Below, one piece after another: positions 10,016 through 22,104 of a DNA stretch of 64,000 bases (positions are counted from its first letter, which is position 1; each line of letters starts with the position of its first letter). The notes beneath the pieces were generated by a model that did no database searches, had not been told where the DNA came from, and saw only the letters and a program-made list of their open reading frames with translations. Where the stretch lies: NCBI GenBank assembly GCA_963585895.1, contig OY757911.1:61289602-61353601 (forward strand). Direction: 5' to 3'. Both the position numbers and the translations under genes were made by a program. Source of the DNA: Sepioteuthis lessoniana (taxonomy: Eukaryota; Mollusca; Cephalopoda; Myopsida; Loliginidae).

Positions 10016-10490
10016 GGATTGGTTTGGTTTGATTTTATGGCTTATCAATAATTGTAGGTAATTTAACACCAAATCCTTTTTATACATATTTATTAGATAT
10101 ATGATTTCTAAACATATTTTGTCGTTAACATTTTCAAACGAGTCTGGGCTCAGTTTTTGCACTGTTAAATGTTTTCACTTATTTCAAATACGAATAATTC
10201 TAATCACTATTAATCATTTGTGTGTACGCAGTTAAATTTTCTCAAGTATTGCATTAACATTAACAATTCAATTAAACGTCACTCATTTGTTTGCACACTG
10301 TTAAATCATCAAACAGTTCTAATTGAAACAATTCAGTTTAGCATAAGTAATTTTTGTACTCAGTTTCAATGTCAAAGTGCACATTTTGAACGTCAAACAG
10401 TTCTATTTGACCGATCGATAGGACCCTATCAGGTGCTACCACTCCAAGCCAGAGTGGACATAGGAGCGAAAGCAATGAAGGAGTAATCCA
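10016..10490 (-). mobile_element. Family B repeat, 3' part (split by RTE)
   Basis: Minus-strand family-B repeat with the hairpin tail near 10036-10080 and the body to 10490. The copy continues at 11049 after an RTE insertion; AGTAATCCA at 10482-10490 recurs at 11049-11057 as the target duplication. Confidence 0.75.
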
Positions 10491-11048
10491 TCATCATCAC
10501 TATGTTATGTCGCCAGCACGGATTTCTCTGACCCTCTCTCGCCACCCGTCTCTATCTTCATCGCTCCGGGTGGGTCTCCAAGGCTATATTCTGTATCGGT
10601 ACAGAGCTGCGGTATATAGGTTCTAGCTGGTCGTCCTGCCTTTGTTCGTCCATGTAAAGGGGTCCAGGCGAGTATATCGCTTACGAATTCGTCCTTACTT
10701 CTCCAGCAGTGTCCCTCATATCTGGTTCGACTGACTTGGATAGTTTTTGAGATAGGTGGTAGTTGGCCGTACTACTGCTGCTTTGTAGGGTGCTACCTCC
10801 AGGACTTGCTCAATATAGCGCGCATCATTCTTGTGTAATAGCCGTCAAGCTTTTTTCTCCATAGGTTTAGCTAGCATTTATGGAGTGCATCCATATAGCA
10901 ATATCGACACGACCGCTGCTTGAAAAAAAAGGCGTTTTATTGGATAGATCTGGCTTACATATGACCGATAGTCTATCGATATCTGTCCATGCATTTGCTT
11001 GTCATGTGTTGATGTCTGTCTCGGTTGATGTGACACTGCTTCCAAGGC
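10491..11048 (-). pseudogene. RTE-like LINE 3' end, 5'-truncated insertion
   Basis: The minus strand carries the last 550 or so bases of the RTE element. It matches the region from the FTYLGS block through ILLYGCT, LYGHLPPI, RRTRHAGHCWRS and the terminal REEWRERVRDI to the end, and closes with an ATG-repeat tail (CATCATCATC at 10489-10498). The insertion is flanked by a 9-base direct repeat (AGTAATCCA at 10482-10490 and 11049-11057) and interrupts a family-B repeat. Stops and frameshifts show it is inactive. 5' truncation and a target duplication are what target-primed reverse transcription leaves. Confidence 0.85.
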
Positions 11049-11145
11049 AGTAATCCACATTACCTAAAACTCCAGTATTACTGGAACATCACCATCAGAT
11101 TGTTTTGTGTCATATCCAGGACACTCGTTTGAGGAAAATTACCCG
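11049..11145 (-). mobile_element. Family B repeat, 5' part (split by RTE)
   Basis: Continuation of the family-B copy from 10490: it resumes with the counterpart of the CCCCAAAGCTCCAGCA block and ends near the head. It is diverged, and the structured head is incomplete. Confidence 0.65.
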
Positions 11146-12330
11146 ACTGGGCCAACTTGAAATAATTGGTAACAAAACAAGAACTTTTGAATTGACAGAC
11201 ACGTGATTGTCAGACGATATCAATTCTGATGTATGCTTTCGTGGTTGTTAAATCACATTTACAATAAAAGGTGAGTTTTGTCACTTAGGAAAACCAATGA
11301 TCTACTTAGAAAATAAAAAGCATTTTTCAAGGTTTTTAAATTGAATTTTTATTGCAAGATTTCGTGTTGACCATCTGCTTTTTTCTTAAAATACCAATTT
11401 TTATGTTTTGGCTTTTCTGTAACACCATGGCAACAAATGGGAAGCGTGTACCACCATGGGACCAGACAGACTAGTGTAACGTAGCCTCACTGATCCGGCA
11501 TCATTTCGAACGTTAATAGATATTATATTTCGTAAATACAAGACAGGCCCAGCTATTTCAAAATACGAAATAGTTTATTGGCGACTGTAACATTTTATAC
11601 AGTTGTAGTCGTCATCCGCAACGCAATAGAGATAGAATAAAAAATTCATTGTTGTTACATAGTCTATCAGACACGTGGGTGGGAGACAAAAGATATACCC
11701 GACCCTACTTTCTTCGCTGTCTCCTTGCCTTAGAGGGCACTGAGCTCAACCGAACGTCTCTGCGTCTGAACTGTGATTGCCCCAAATGCGAATTCCCACT
11801 GAATTAAAAAAAAAAATCTTTTCTTATATAATGTTTCTTGATTATTTCATATGTTTGCTCCAATTGCATCGTTAAGCTATTTTTAGTGATCAATTATTTA
11901 TTTTTCAATTCAGATTATCTGAATATAAAGAGTAATTCCTATTCAGCCATGACTCATCTAGTAAGTTGAAGGTCACTATTATTCTTGAAATAATTTTAAG
12001 GATTCGCACAAATCAGCAACAAAGAGCTGAATAAACTTTTAAATATACTTAGATTTCCCTCACATTGTTCAAAAAGTTAGGTTGGTACCTTTTGTATCAA
12101 TTTAATCGATATCCTCCTAAGCTTGGAACAAGTGGCAATTAAAATCCTGTATCCTAGCAAAGATAATATTGGGCAGATAAGGATTGTTTCTAGCATTGGT
12201 ATTAAGTCACTCAGTGTAGCCCGTCGTATACTTCATTGAGAGAATAGCAGGTTTCCAAGATGTATAGTTTTTCATCAATGGTATCAGTGAAGGTTATAGA
12301 ACTCCGCAAAAAAAGTTTTTTTTATATTTT
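11146..12330. other. Unassigned; possible LTR-like block at 11460-11800
   Basis: 11460-11800 is less AT-rich than its surroundings, with TGTAACG at 11475, an AATAAA-type signal near 11636 and a GC-richer 3' side. This could be a solo LTR, but I cannot define paired ends, a target duplication or a primer-binding site. The rest shows nothing I recognise. Confidence 0.25.
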
Positions 12331-12334
12331 TGGT

Positions 12335-12550
12335 TTTGTTTAATGATATATCAACCTTCTTGTGTTATTTAATGCTAAAGCCATCATTGCAGAAGAACAA
12401 CAGTGATATTGTTTAACCTATAGCCGGTTTATAAGAGAAGTCACACCATTACCAAGTTTATTAATTCGAAAGTGAAGGTAACAGCGTGACTGGAGTTCCC
12501 ACTTCCTTATTTCAAGGGCGAAGTCTAGCACTTTAACCATTACTCCATGG
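12335..12550 (-). mobile_element. Family A tRNA-SINE
   Basis: Minus-strand copy with the hairpin tail at about 12343-12375, the body with the TAGTACCACT-type block, and the tRNA-like head ending at about 12550 (TCCATGGAGTAATGGTTAAAG in the head). Moderately diverged. Confidence 0.7.
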
Positions 12551-12559
12551 GGAGTACCC

Positions 12560-12900
12560 CCGGCAAAAAAGATCCGAATATTTGGAAGAGAGATTGGCTT
12601 CGAGGACCGGGTCGTCGAACCGTATTCGGTGGAAAATGAGGACCAGGTACGGAGATGGAGTGTTTACTCCGTTCGCTCTTTTCAATTGCGAGCGCAGGAC
12701 TGCGTTTTAGGTCCGCGTCTGTTTGTGAAGAAGTGGCTTCTTAGTTGTAGAGCTCAATGGACTGACAGAATGGTAATGCAAATTTGCCAACTGAAACTGA
12801 GGAAAAGAAGAGGAAGGAAAGAAGTAGTAATGATGATGATGCGACGTTGATGCTTCCCGACAATAGAGGAAGGGCTTAGCTAAAGACATCGCCAGGTAAC
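12560..12900 (+). other. GC-richer segment with an unrecognised short frame
   Basis: A short plus-strand frame at 12629-12850 would encode 73 residues rich in Arg and Lys, ending in a run of Met from GATGATGATG. I do not recognise it. The base composition is richer in G+C than the surroundings, and AG|GTAACC at 12893-12900 could be a splice donor. It may be an exon, part of an unnamed repeat, or noise. Confidence 0.2.
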
Positions 12901-13734
12901 CCTTATTGTCAACAAAGATTTTTGAAAAATAATTAATCTGAATAACAACCTCAAGGATACCGGGCCAAAATAAATGATCATCTCTAAATCTATAACAGAT
13001 GTCATAATACCATTTGAGAGTATCTTCTAATTAAATTTTTAAATAATAGTTTTTATTCTAATGTAAGCACGCCACAATTATAGCGCTCGAAATACTAGAG
13101 AGTATTTTGCTATCTTTTTTAAAATCCTCAACCAAATTTTGACATTAACTAAAGTTATTGCTTGTGCATATTGATAAAACGCTATACTTAGGGTTTCTGA
13201 ACTTAATTAGAAAAGTTTAATGAATATTTACGACAGTAATTACGATAACTTTGAATATTTAGAACTGAGAAGAAAATAATTGATTTTTTAAAGGAATGTA
13301 TAAAAAATTAACAAGCGAAAGATATGCACGAGATGGAATAAGATTTCAAAAAACACTCGAGGATATTTTTCCGGAATTATTCACCTTTTTTATAAAGACA
13401 TCGGCGCCTTTATTCCTTTCAAAAATACTCTTCCATACGTTTTCCATAATCAAAATTTTTTCAGTCCCTCTTATGTTAATGTATAGAATATACAAGCGGT
13501 TGGGAGCGGTTGATTAACGAATATTCGCAGTCCTCTTACTGTTTCTTTTATCACAACCAATCGTCTATGCCATTACTAAAGATAAGTCACTTAATTAGCT
13601 AAGAAAATCATTTTGCTGTTGGGGGAAAATGATGATTATATTATTCTTTAACCTACGTTCTATTGTGAGAACTTAATCTCTAATAATTTATGCTTTGTGA
13701 ATGGGATTAGAATACGCAGGCTGTATTCCTTGCA
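12901..13734. other. AT-rich stretch, no gene seen
   Basis: The plus-strand frame 13296-13517 (73 residues, hydrophobic C-terminal half) has no known motif. Nothing else stands out. Confidence 0.45.
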
Positions 13735-13872
13735 GAATAAAAAGGTATATCCTGGATATAACACTAAACTGCATCTGATGGTTTGGTTCCAATCCTGGAG
13801 ATTTGGGGGATGTGGAGAATCCTTTTATTGCCAGTACTCCTAGGTCTATTCTGACCCCTGCTAGGGTCAAAT
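13735..13872 (+). repeat. Family B fragment
   Basis: Plus-strand middle part of family B, from the CTGGATATAACACTAAA block to GCTAGGGTCAAATAAA. Head, monomer body and tail are missing. Confidence 0.55.
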
Positions 13873-14469
13873 AAATGTTTAAAACATATTTGAATTAAAT
13901 GGAACTGTATAGGAAAAAATCTTAAGAAACAATGACACAAAAGATGTAAATATTAACGTGATATTATGACATCTTTGGCATAAAATAATTCGGGATGGGT
14001 TGGCATGTCATTAAAATGGATGAACCATTATAATAATTCATTAGGCAGAGCTTATTTTGCCATAAAGTTTGAAGTATGGGGAACCCAATAAGAATCAAAC
14101 TCAGTAGCAATAGTTTGCAAGCCTTCAATTTAGTTTGTATATTGCGTAACGAAAATAATAGGATTTTTAGTTGTCAAAAATTAAAGGAAAGTATACTGGC
14201 TAATGTGGCTGATATTCATTTACAACTAGTACTACTAATTCTAATAACTTGCAAATACACAAATACAGCAAATAAATGGAAAAGGAAGTTAGGTCCGAGA
14301 AGATTGAAGAATAGTCAGAAAGAAAAACAGGACGGAAAAAATGAGGAACTAAGAAATAAAACACTCTAAGGTTCGGCTGACTAACCGTATAATTGCAGTG
14401 CTTGGAGCATTTAGGGTAATAAAAAAAGTTACCAACAACAAATATAACGTCATCTTTAAAACTTTTCAC
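13873..14469. other. AT-rich stretch, no gene seen
   Basis: Short overlapping frames on both strands (14076-14369 plus, 14200-14508 minus) have no recognisable motif. Confidence 0.45.
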
Positions 14470-15515
14470 GCTCGAGAAATCGATCCACAATATCATAGAC
14501 ACTGACAATCCGTCGAGTCATAGGAGTTCGTTCAAAAAACCCGGAGGCGAGATTCCTGTTCGTAGATTTCTCCAAAGCATTTAATTCCATAAAAGGGAAG
14601 ATGGAACGAATACTACTTTCATATGGTCTCACCAAAGAAATTGTCACAACCATGGCTCACTAGATGGAGACACAAACTTCTTTGACATTGCTGCTGGTGT
14701 TCTGCATTATTCCCATATATGTTTATAATATGCTCAGACTATGTACATCAAACAACAATAAATCTAATGAGACAAAATGGTTTTACACTAAAAAAAAGCA
14801 AGAAGCTTCTTACAAGTACATCTACTCAAGCTGAATCCCAGCTGCATAGACTGGAGCCGGCAGCAGGTGTCATTGGCTTCCATTTAAATGCAGACAAAAC
14901 AAAATACTTGTGTTTTAATAAAAAAAGTGACATCTCCATACTAAATGACAATTCTTGGAAATTCGTGGAAAAATTCAGGTATCTCGGTAGCTGCATCTCA
15001 TCAACTGAAAGTAACATCAACATGCGACTAGCGAAGGCATGAACTGCTATTGATAGGTTATTCATCATATGGATGTCTAACCTATCCGACAAAATGAAAT
15101 GTGATTTCTTCTAAGCAGTGGTTGCGTCAATTCTATTGTATGGATGCACCAAATGGATGCTGACGATGCGTATAGAGAAAAATCTAAACGGACACTACAC
15201 AAGAATGCTATGAGCTGTACTAAACTAATCCTGGAAGCAACATTGCAACAAAACAGTTGTACAGCCACCTATCACTATCTCTAAAACAACTCAAGACAAA
15301 CAAGCTTGCAGGACAAGCTTGGAGAAGTAAGAACGAAATCATCAATGACGGTATCCAATGGACGTACAAGTGATGGACAATCAAGAAAACATAACTTCAA
15401 CAGCTCTGTATAGACATAGAATATTGATAAGCATACCTGCCAGGAGCGATGGATAATAGGGACGATTGGCGAGAGAGAGTCTAGGAAACCCGTGTCAACT
15501 GTGCGACTTGATGAT
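14470..15515 (+). pseudogene. RTE-like LINE reverse transcriptase, old copy
   Basis: Plus-strand relic of the same RTE family as 40716-43745, beginning in the RRNRST block. It retains FVDFSKAFNSI (motif A, near 14562-14594), a shortened motif B area, LHRLEPAAGVIGFHLNADKTKYLCFN (near 14842-14919), FRYLGSCISSTESNINMRLAKA and parts of the C-terminal region. The YADD segment is deleted or scrambled between the KSKK and TSTQAE blocks. In-frame stops and several frameshifts are present, for example the TGA after LAKA at 15040-15042. It ends near 15515 in GATGATGA, a degraded ATG tail. This copy is more diverged than the 46 and 54 kb copies, so it is probably older. Confidence 0.75.
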
Positions 15516-16605
15516 GAAGCCGAAACAAGTTTTTTTTTCTTTATCTTTCAAATCAAATCTCAAAATCTAGGAAAAAAGCAATTATTTTCTATTTTTGCTC
15601 TGCTCATATATAAACAAATACCAAAACCTTTGGAAAATATGAGAAGATTGCTTTCATAGTCGCAAAGACAGAAAAGTTTGATTTAAAGCAGTGTCCATAA
15701 TTCTTTCGAAGTTGCACATAAAAACGGTGATTTTATTATGAACTCTAAGTTATTCTTATTTGAAGAAAATAAACGAAAGATTTTTTATTATGATCATCTT
15801 TTATAAGTTAATGATGAAACGAATATAACAGATCTAACTTCAGTCGGCTTCATCAAAAGGAGTGACTATCATCTAGAATATGAAATCAAGTCGAGATATA
15901 TTTTTATTGTAATGATTATCTGAGTTTTAGGTTATCTATGAAAACATTTTAAATGTAGTTACAAAATTTTCTTATTTTCCCGGATTTTCCTTTCTTTTCG
16001 TTTCTGATAAAATTCATAAATAAATTGTCGCACATCTTTGAAAATGTCTTCGAAGAAATCGATGTTTTAAAGCGATATTAGATAAATTGCATCAATGCTT
16101 TAGAAAGAGAAATAATTTTGTTTGGAAAAAATGATTCGCAAATTTTTCAATAGCTTAGAAATTCTGCATAATCCTTAACAGAGAAATATGATAACTGAAG
16201 CAAAGATCAAAGCAATTAGCATTAAAAAGCAAAATCCATTTGTAATAAGATTTCCTTTTAAAATCATCGACTTAAGTTGTAAAAATTTATTAAGAAGAAA
16301 CACTATACATAACTTTGAATAAATCTCTTTTCTATCGAACTGCTTTTGGTTTGATTTTATATATATTGAATATTGGTTCGGATTCTTTATTGTTTTACTA
16401 GTATTACTTTTTTTACTAGTATTACTATTTTACTCTTAATGGTTTTTTCATCGATACAAGAAGATAGATTTCACTAGAGTTGAAGCGATAGAATGTCTTC
16501 TCAGTATTTTAGCCGATCTTAGTCGTACTATATCGGAAAGAATTATTTCATTCACTAAGATATCCTCAAACCAGTTTTAACTAGTAATTATACCCTGAAC
16601 TGACA
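15516..16605. other. AT-rich stretch, no gene seen
   Basis: About 1.1 kb of very AT-rich DNA with no coding signal. TTGATGAAGCCGA on the minus strand near 15850 resembles PLE ends, but too little remains to call. Confidence 0.5.
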
Positions 16606-16607
16606 AT

Positions 16608-17117
16608 CCAATCGGCTGGGGCCATAGAATATACCGATTGCATCTCTACGGAGGGCTAAGACTGCCCTCTAATGAGTGTCCTATATATAACATTAAGCAA
16701 TCTGATGGTGAGGCTCCAGTAATGCTTGAGCTTTGGGGAATGTGAAGTACCTCTTCATTGCCATCGTTCCAATGTTCACTCTGGCCCGGATTACTTGCTT
16801 CTTATAGGGTTCTATCTCTGGGTCAAATAAAACTGTTTGACATTTAAACTGAGTGCAACCAAATGACATGGTAAATTGAATTGTTTGAAACTGAACTGTT
16901 TGACATTTGCATAAACAAATGACTGATGTTTAATTTTATTTTTAGTTATACATTGAACCATTTAACTTTGACTTATGCAAAATATTAGAAATAGAACTGT
17001 TTGATCATTTAATGTGTGTATCTACAAAGTGTGTTTACAAATCATATATTCAATCTAGGCGTAAAGACTGCATTTAGCTGTAAATAACCAACAATAGTTG
17101 ATGTGCCATAAAACCCT
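16608..17117 (+). mobile_element. Family B repeat, near full length
   Basis: Plus strand: head CCAATCGGCTGGGGC with its partner ACCGATT, the AATCTGATGGTGAGG block, the TTGGGG...GTAC block, the GTTTGACATTTAAACTG monomer region and a decayed hairpin tail at about 17090-17115. It abuts a minus-strand R4/Dong-like fragment. Confidence 0.75.
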
Positions 17118-17119
17118 AA

Positions 17120-17858
17120 CCATACTTTGAGTGACAGCAACTCTACTCCGATCTTCTGAACTCTTTTAAGTATTTTAGCTTATCCTATCAGTGCTGTTAT
17201 CGGGATAGTCTCTTTTCATCTCCAGTTCTTTAGTTTCTTGGGTCTCTTTTGCAGGCCTTTAGTTTAGGTTAAAGTGCTCCAACTACAATTGGTATCACCG
17301 ACCCCTTCGTATTCCACAACTTTTATCAAGATCAAATATCTATCTTTTTTTTCATTTTCACCATATGGTGAAATAGCAAAATCCACTCAACGACATATTC
17401 ATTTTTTTTAAATTAACACTTAGTCTGGTTCTGATTGGGATTAGGTATTTTTTTCATCTCTCAATCCTAAATAATTTTCTGCGTCTCATTTTCTACCGCG
17501 GTTTCTCGTTTGTGCGTACCCCATGTGTCAGAATGTACAATTCCCTGTGAACAACTTTCCCACTCAGGTCTGTTTAGTCTAGTATTGCTTTAGTACCAGT
17601 TTGCAGCATTCACTAATGAAATTAACCCTTTCATCTTTACATAACCTATATTTGGTATTTTTCTGCGTATTACCCATTTCTACTTTGACTTTTGAGGATT
17701 TATGACATTATTTTCTGTATTAAAAGAGATTAAGTTTCTCTTTCGACTTTCCCTTTAATTTTCGTAGTGAAATCCATGTCTTCACATGATCATTTTTTTT
17801 TTGTTTTGTTGCTTGATGTATCCATATAGTTGTTTCACTGCCTATTTTTATTTCCCAG

Positions 17859-17861
<3 letters not shown>
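17120..17861 (-). pseudogene. R4/Dong-like LINE C-terminal fragment
   Basis: Minus-strand reading matches the C-terminal part of the element at 31690-35145: KQLYG, then a GKVERET block, a decayed CCHC region, a WGTHKRET block and, near the 3' side, PIVVGAL (from ACCAATTGTAGTTGGAGC). It then ends around the GTTGCTGTCACTC stretch. Several frames are needed and many stops are present. The 5'-truncated end directly touches a (TAA)n tract at 17862-17889, the kind of site Dong elements are known to use. The 3' untranslated end appears to be lost. Confidence 0.65.

Positions 17862-17889
<28 letters not shown>
17862..17889. repeat. (TTA)n microsatellite
   Basis: About nine TTA units on the plus strand (TAA on the minus strand), abutting the truncated end of an R4/Dong-like copy. 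Confidence 0.95.
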
Positions 17890-17893
<4 letters not shown>

Positions 17894-17894
17894 A

Positions 17895-18175
17895 TGTTCT
17901 AGATATGTAACATGATCATTACCTATTGCATGTTACTTGAAGAGGAAATGTAAGGCTCCCTTTTCAATAGCTACTACACCGAGGTGTAGGGAAGGGCACT
18001 ACTCTTTTCCCTGGATTGCTTCACTCTACCCTTGATCCATACCTTATAATGCTGAGTGTTAATCTAGGAGGCATCAACTACCATTTTTGAGTCTTTGGTG
18101 TGACTCGTCCGAGGATTGAACCCCAGTCTCCCAGCCCTTTAGCGAACTCTCTAACTGCTAGGCCAAAGTAAGAGG
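17895..18175 (-). mobile_element. Family C tRNA-SINE
   Basis: Minus-strand copy of the SINE seen at 45784-46060. The tRNA-like head lies at about 18170-18105 (TTGGCCTAGCAGTTAGAGAG as A box, GGTTCAATCC as B box). The body carries the ACACCTCGGTGTAG hairpin-like stretch at about 17975-17988. Confidence 0.75.
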
Positions 18176-19019
18176 TAATGTAAATAACACTCATTACTCT
18201 ACGAAATACCCTGAACCCAAAATTGTACCCCGATTAGATATGCAAAGTTAGGATGAGTAATTACTGAGCTTATTGCTCATGTAATTACACATTCACGTAA
18301 GTCGTCGGGTAATTATCGCTCAATATCAAGAGATAATTCCCAACATCTTCAGCTGCAATGCTCCGACCAACACTGCCATAGAGAGGAATGCTTCAAACTG
18401 TTCAATCTGCCATCTTCTGGCATTTTCAATCTGCCATCTTCTGGCATTTTCCAGTGTTTTATCTTTCAAGGAAACGTCCTTTATGTTTTCTAGCTTTTTA
18501 CACTTCCCGTTAAAAGAATTGACAGTTTTCTATATTTTGTTAAGTTATGGTTCTTCGGTCAATAGTTTATTTGCACGATAATGTCCACCAAATGAAATAT
18601 TTTGTTTACTTTCTTATTAATCTCTATATTTGACATCAATTGTAACTTGCATAAGTCATTGATGATAAAGTGTGTGAATTAATCCGACCTTTTCTGCTAC
18701 AGGCAAAATGTGAACAAACATTAATTTTCAAGCAGAGAACAGCTGGAAAGATTGTAGTGTTAATTATTCTAAATTGGTTTCCTAAACAAAATTGAAAACG
18801 TCAGTCAGCCCTACTATTTATTCGTACCTGAGTGGAGAAGAAATACATTAATACCTTTCCCAAAGGAATTAGCTAGAAGTGGAACGCAAACAGCCTGGTC
18901 TAAGTTTTGAACTCGAGTCACTGATTTCATTTTCTATGATGATTACAGTTACGCTAAGTGCGTCTCCTGGAGATCAAGTTTAAGCATGTGCTGTTATAGT
19001 AGGTTTAACATAAATAAAA
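18176..19019. other. Mostly unassigned; small tandem duplication and a tRNA-like remnant
   Basis: 18407-18454 holds a tandem duplication of about 24 bases (AATCTGCCATCTTCTGGCAT twice). At 18895-18965 the minus strand has a tRNA-like block (ACTTAGCGTAACTG, then ACTCGAGTTCAAA) that may be an old SINE head. Nothing else recognised. Confidence 0.4.
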
Positions 19020-19084
19020 ACAAAATTTGGCATTAAATAACCTACAAAGGTTGATATACCAATAAACTCAACAACCAACCAAGC
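19020..19084 (+). repeat. Family A/B hairpin tail
   Basis: Plus-strand tail with GGCAT, AACCT, AGGTT and a decayed closing stem, followed by AACTCAACAACCAACC. No body is recognised upstream. Confidence 0.55.
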
Positions 19085-19270
19085 ACGGTCAAGTTTTGTG
19101 CCTGAATTTATTAGCATACAAATGATTCCGATTCTTATCCTGGTAATCAATGCCTTCAATCCATTTTTGAATCCCTCATTCACTGTTCTAAATACGCAAA
19201 TAAGAATGAGAATGATCACCACTTTCATTTCCATCAATTGTCTCATTCTTGACATTTTTCTCCTTTTCAC
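19085..19270 (-). pseudogene. Possible R4/Dong-like C-terminal scrap
   Basis: The minus-strand frame reads LMEMKVVIILILICVFRTVNEG, then KNGLKALITRIRI. This parallels LWNMKVTIIPIVIGALGTVTKG followed by KGL..L..R of the R4/Dong-like elements. The match is short and diverged. Confidence 0.35.
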
Positions 19271-19917
19271 TGTATTTCAATTCAGCTCTTTGATTAACAC
19301 TAATCCATAATCCATCTTTTCTGGTTCACAATCATTAAAACCAGTCTTTTATGTTGGATTGAGTGTTCCTTTTGTATTTCAAATTTATTGAATGGTTTTT
19401 CTGCTTTAAGGCAGTTTCTGACTTGTGTATAAATTTGTTTGTATTGCTAATTTTCAGTCGATTTTACAATCCCTCTTGTATCACTTATTATATCTAGCCA
19501 CGTTTATTTTTGCATCTGTTCTGACTGAATATATCTATAAGTCGGAATTATATGCAATTTTAGACTACTGTAAACTTCCCACGCGTATATGTCTAGTGAC
19601 CCTTAGGCGATGAAATATCATTTTTCTGATTAGAGTAACGCAGTTAGTGGCCAAGTTTCGATCCTAGTTCCGATTTTGCAATGTTTAAATATTTTAGCAC
19701 TTTCCTGAATCATTCTTTAGACTTATGTTTATCTTGATTGTAAGTAAATATTTCATGCTGTAGAAAATGTCTGACAGACCTATTAGAATGAATATCTCCA
19801 CTGAATCTAAAATAGATTTATGTCTTTTTGACCACAATATCTGAGTGTATTTTAAAGAACCAATAAAAACATTCAGTTTTTAAATCATCTATATATTACA
19901 AAAAATTCATATATGAG
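19271..19917. other. AT-rich stretch, no gene seen
   Basis: Nothing I recognise. The short plus-strand frame 19425-19613 has no known motif. Confidence 0.45.
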
Positions 19918-20150
19918 TGGACTCTTTGTTTAATAGCTTATCAATCTTCGTAGACTATTTAATACCAAAGACATTTTTGTAGAAGAACAGCAATGATACT
20001 ATTTGACCCATAGTTGGAGGATGAGCGGGTCCATAACTTGTTCGATTGATACTTGTCTTAAGGTGAACGTGATAGCGTGACTGTAGTCCGAACTTGTCAA
20101 CGACGATGTCGCTGTCGAGCACATTAGCTACTAGGCTACAGCGATTTCCC
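19918..20150 (-). mobile_element. Family A tRNA-SINE
   Basis: Minus-strand copy with hairpin tail near 19930-19965 (altered stem), body with the AGTATCATTGCTG-type block and a decayed tRNA-like head near 20100-20150. A short TGTA-rich tract follows at 20153-20182. Confidence 0.65.
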
Positions 20151-20189
20151 ATGTATGTTTGTATGTATGTGTATGTATGTGTAAGCCTA

Positions 20190-22104
20190 ACCCAACAAAA
20201 CAGCACATTGTAGCCAGATATTATTTGAGCAATACACTTAAAATGATCTTAGAAAATAAGTTTGGCGTTTAATGATATTTTAATCATTCAATTTTTCAAT
20301 ATAACGTGGATAACTATGAAACGTTAAAAGGCAATCTTCACTAATACCCAAGTAGAATCATCAATATCATGTTAAAACAGAAAACCAACGATTTCACGGG
20401 CCACGTAGTAAAAAAATGTCAATATTTTGGTTTAAGAGCTACTTACCTGTTATGATAGTTGGCAAGCTAGAAGCCCTGTTCGCTAATACAGGGAATTTAA
20501 TCTTCATAGTAATTAGGTGTTTGGTTAACCCTATTAAATACCATCGATCTCTATAAAAACGGTTATTTTTAGCAGAGTGACTTTCAACACCAGTTTGCAA
20601 TGATAATAAAACCATTAAATGGAAACAATAACAGGAGGTTGAGTTGAACAGGCGTTGTATTAATTTGGCAATAATCTATATTTTACAAAGTATATATTCG
20701 TATGAGTATCCCTTTTTGTTCGTGTATAATGTACACAAATAACCCTTTTTTATTGCTTACGTCAGTGTCAGTCCTGAATATCTTTGAGGATAAAACTTGG
20801 TTATCGTCGTGAAATTCTGGGCTGATATGTTTTGTTCATTGACTGGAGTAGTAGTAAATATGAACAGGTATATTCTCTCTGACTCAGGACTTTTAATGAC
20901 TTGCAGGAATATTGCGTGTTTTCAGATCAACTATATTTTGAGGATAAAATAAGGATGTTATTTTTGGAAATCGTACACGTGTTTTTCTTTTAGGACCGTG
21001 ATTCTGTTTTTTTTTTCTTTTTTTAGGTTTGATAAAAGGCTTGGAGTCTTTCAGACAATTACAGTATCAATTTTTATCTTCAGTCATAAATCTTTTTATT
21101 CTTACGTCTTGCTGCTTGACTAAATTCAATTTACTACAGTTAAGATTTCGTGGCGCACCCCCTCCCAAAAAGGCATTTTCAAAGTATAAAATGGTAAAAT
21201 ACTGACACCAGTTTTGTGAAAGAGTTCACAATGGAATAAGTCTTGAAACTTTTATAGCAGAATATCCATATAAAAATGTCAAGGAAAAATTATGGCAAAA
21301 AGAAAAATTATATCAAAATGGATATCATTGAATAATAGAATAGAACTTTGAGTTGGTGAGAAAATTATCTTTTCACCATCTGCGCCACAAACAATACATG
21401 CACTTGTTTATTGATTACCTGAAAGTTTGTATGAATGCGCATTTTACCAAAGCATAGCGTCAAAAGGGGACGAACAACTGACCCATTGAAAATTAGATTC
21501 TATCTAGACTGATGATTTATCTAACGAAATATTCTGAAATTGAATTAGTTTGATAAATTGTTAAAAATATCACCAAGTATTAATATTTTAAGAACATTTA
21601 TATTATTGATGCAAATGTTACGACTATTAAAAATTCTATTTTATCTACTTGCATAATTATACCAGGTAGCTGCTCTTCGGTTGTGATAGCAAATCTGAAA
21701 TCTCCGCCGCCTTTCTCACCTACGTATATCCAAATACTACTGGTTTGATCAGTGTGAATTTCTCTCACGTCTTCATTTATATGATCTTGACTAAAACAGC
21801 TTCACTTGTGCCAAATACAGAAATAATCTTATCTCTTATTTTCTACTCCGATTTCAGCATAATGGCTTGATCGCCGTATGTTTATAATGTTTCCCATCTT
21901 TAAAACTGACTCAGATACATCTATCTGGCAGATTATTTCTTTCTTTCTTCTTGACTTATAAATCCAGTATTCATACTTAAATAGGTTGATTAGAATGGAT
22001 CCTAAAACTTAGACTATTCTTATGTTCTAGAACTGATTCTGTGTTTTGCTTAATATCCACCACAAGTCGTTTGATCAATTCGAAGTTAATACCTCGCACC
22101 TTCT
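20190..22104. other. Unassigned 1.9 kb
   Basis: No gene, tRNA-like head or LINE motif recognised. 20990-21030 contains T-rich tracts. 21670-22100 is somewhat less AT-rich and could be an unnamed old element on the minus strand, but no domain is readable. Confidence 0.4.

Noticed and set aside
11460..11800. Solo LTR of a Gypsy-type element
   Set aside because: TG start and a polyadenylation-like signal are suggestive, but no second end, target duplication or primer-binding site could be defined; kept only as a remark.
21510..21545. CTGATGA followed by GAAA on the plus strand
   Set aside because: Stem II would need a 2-base loop and stem I does not pair; expected by chance in AT-rich DNA.
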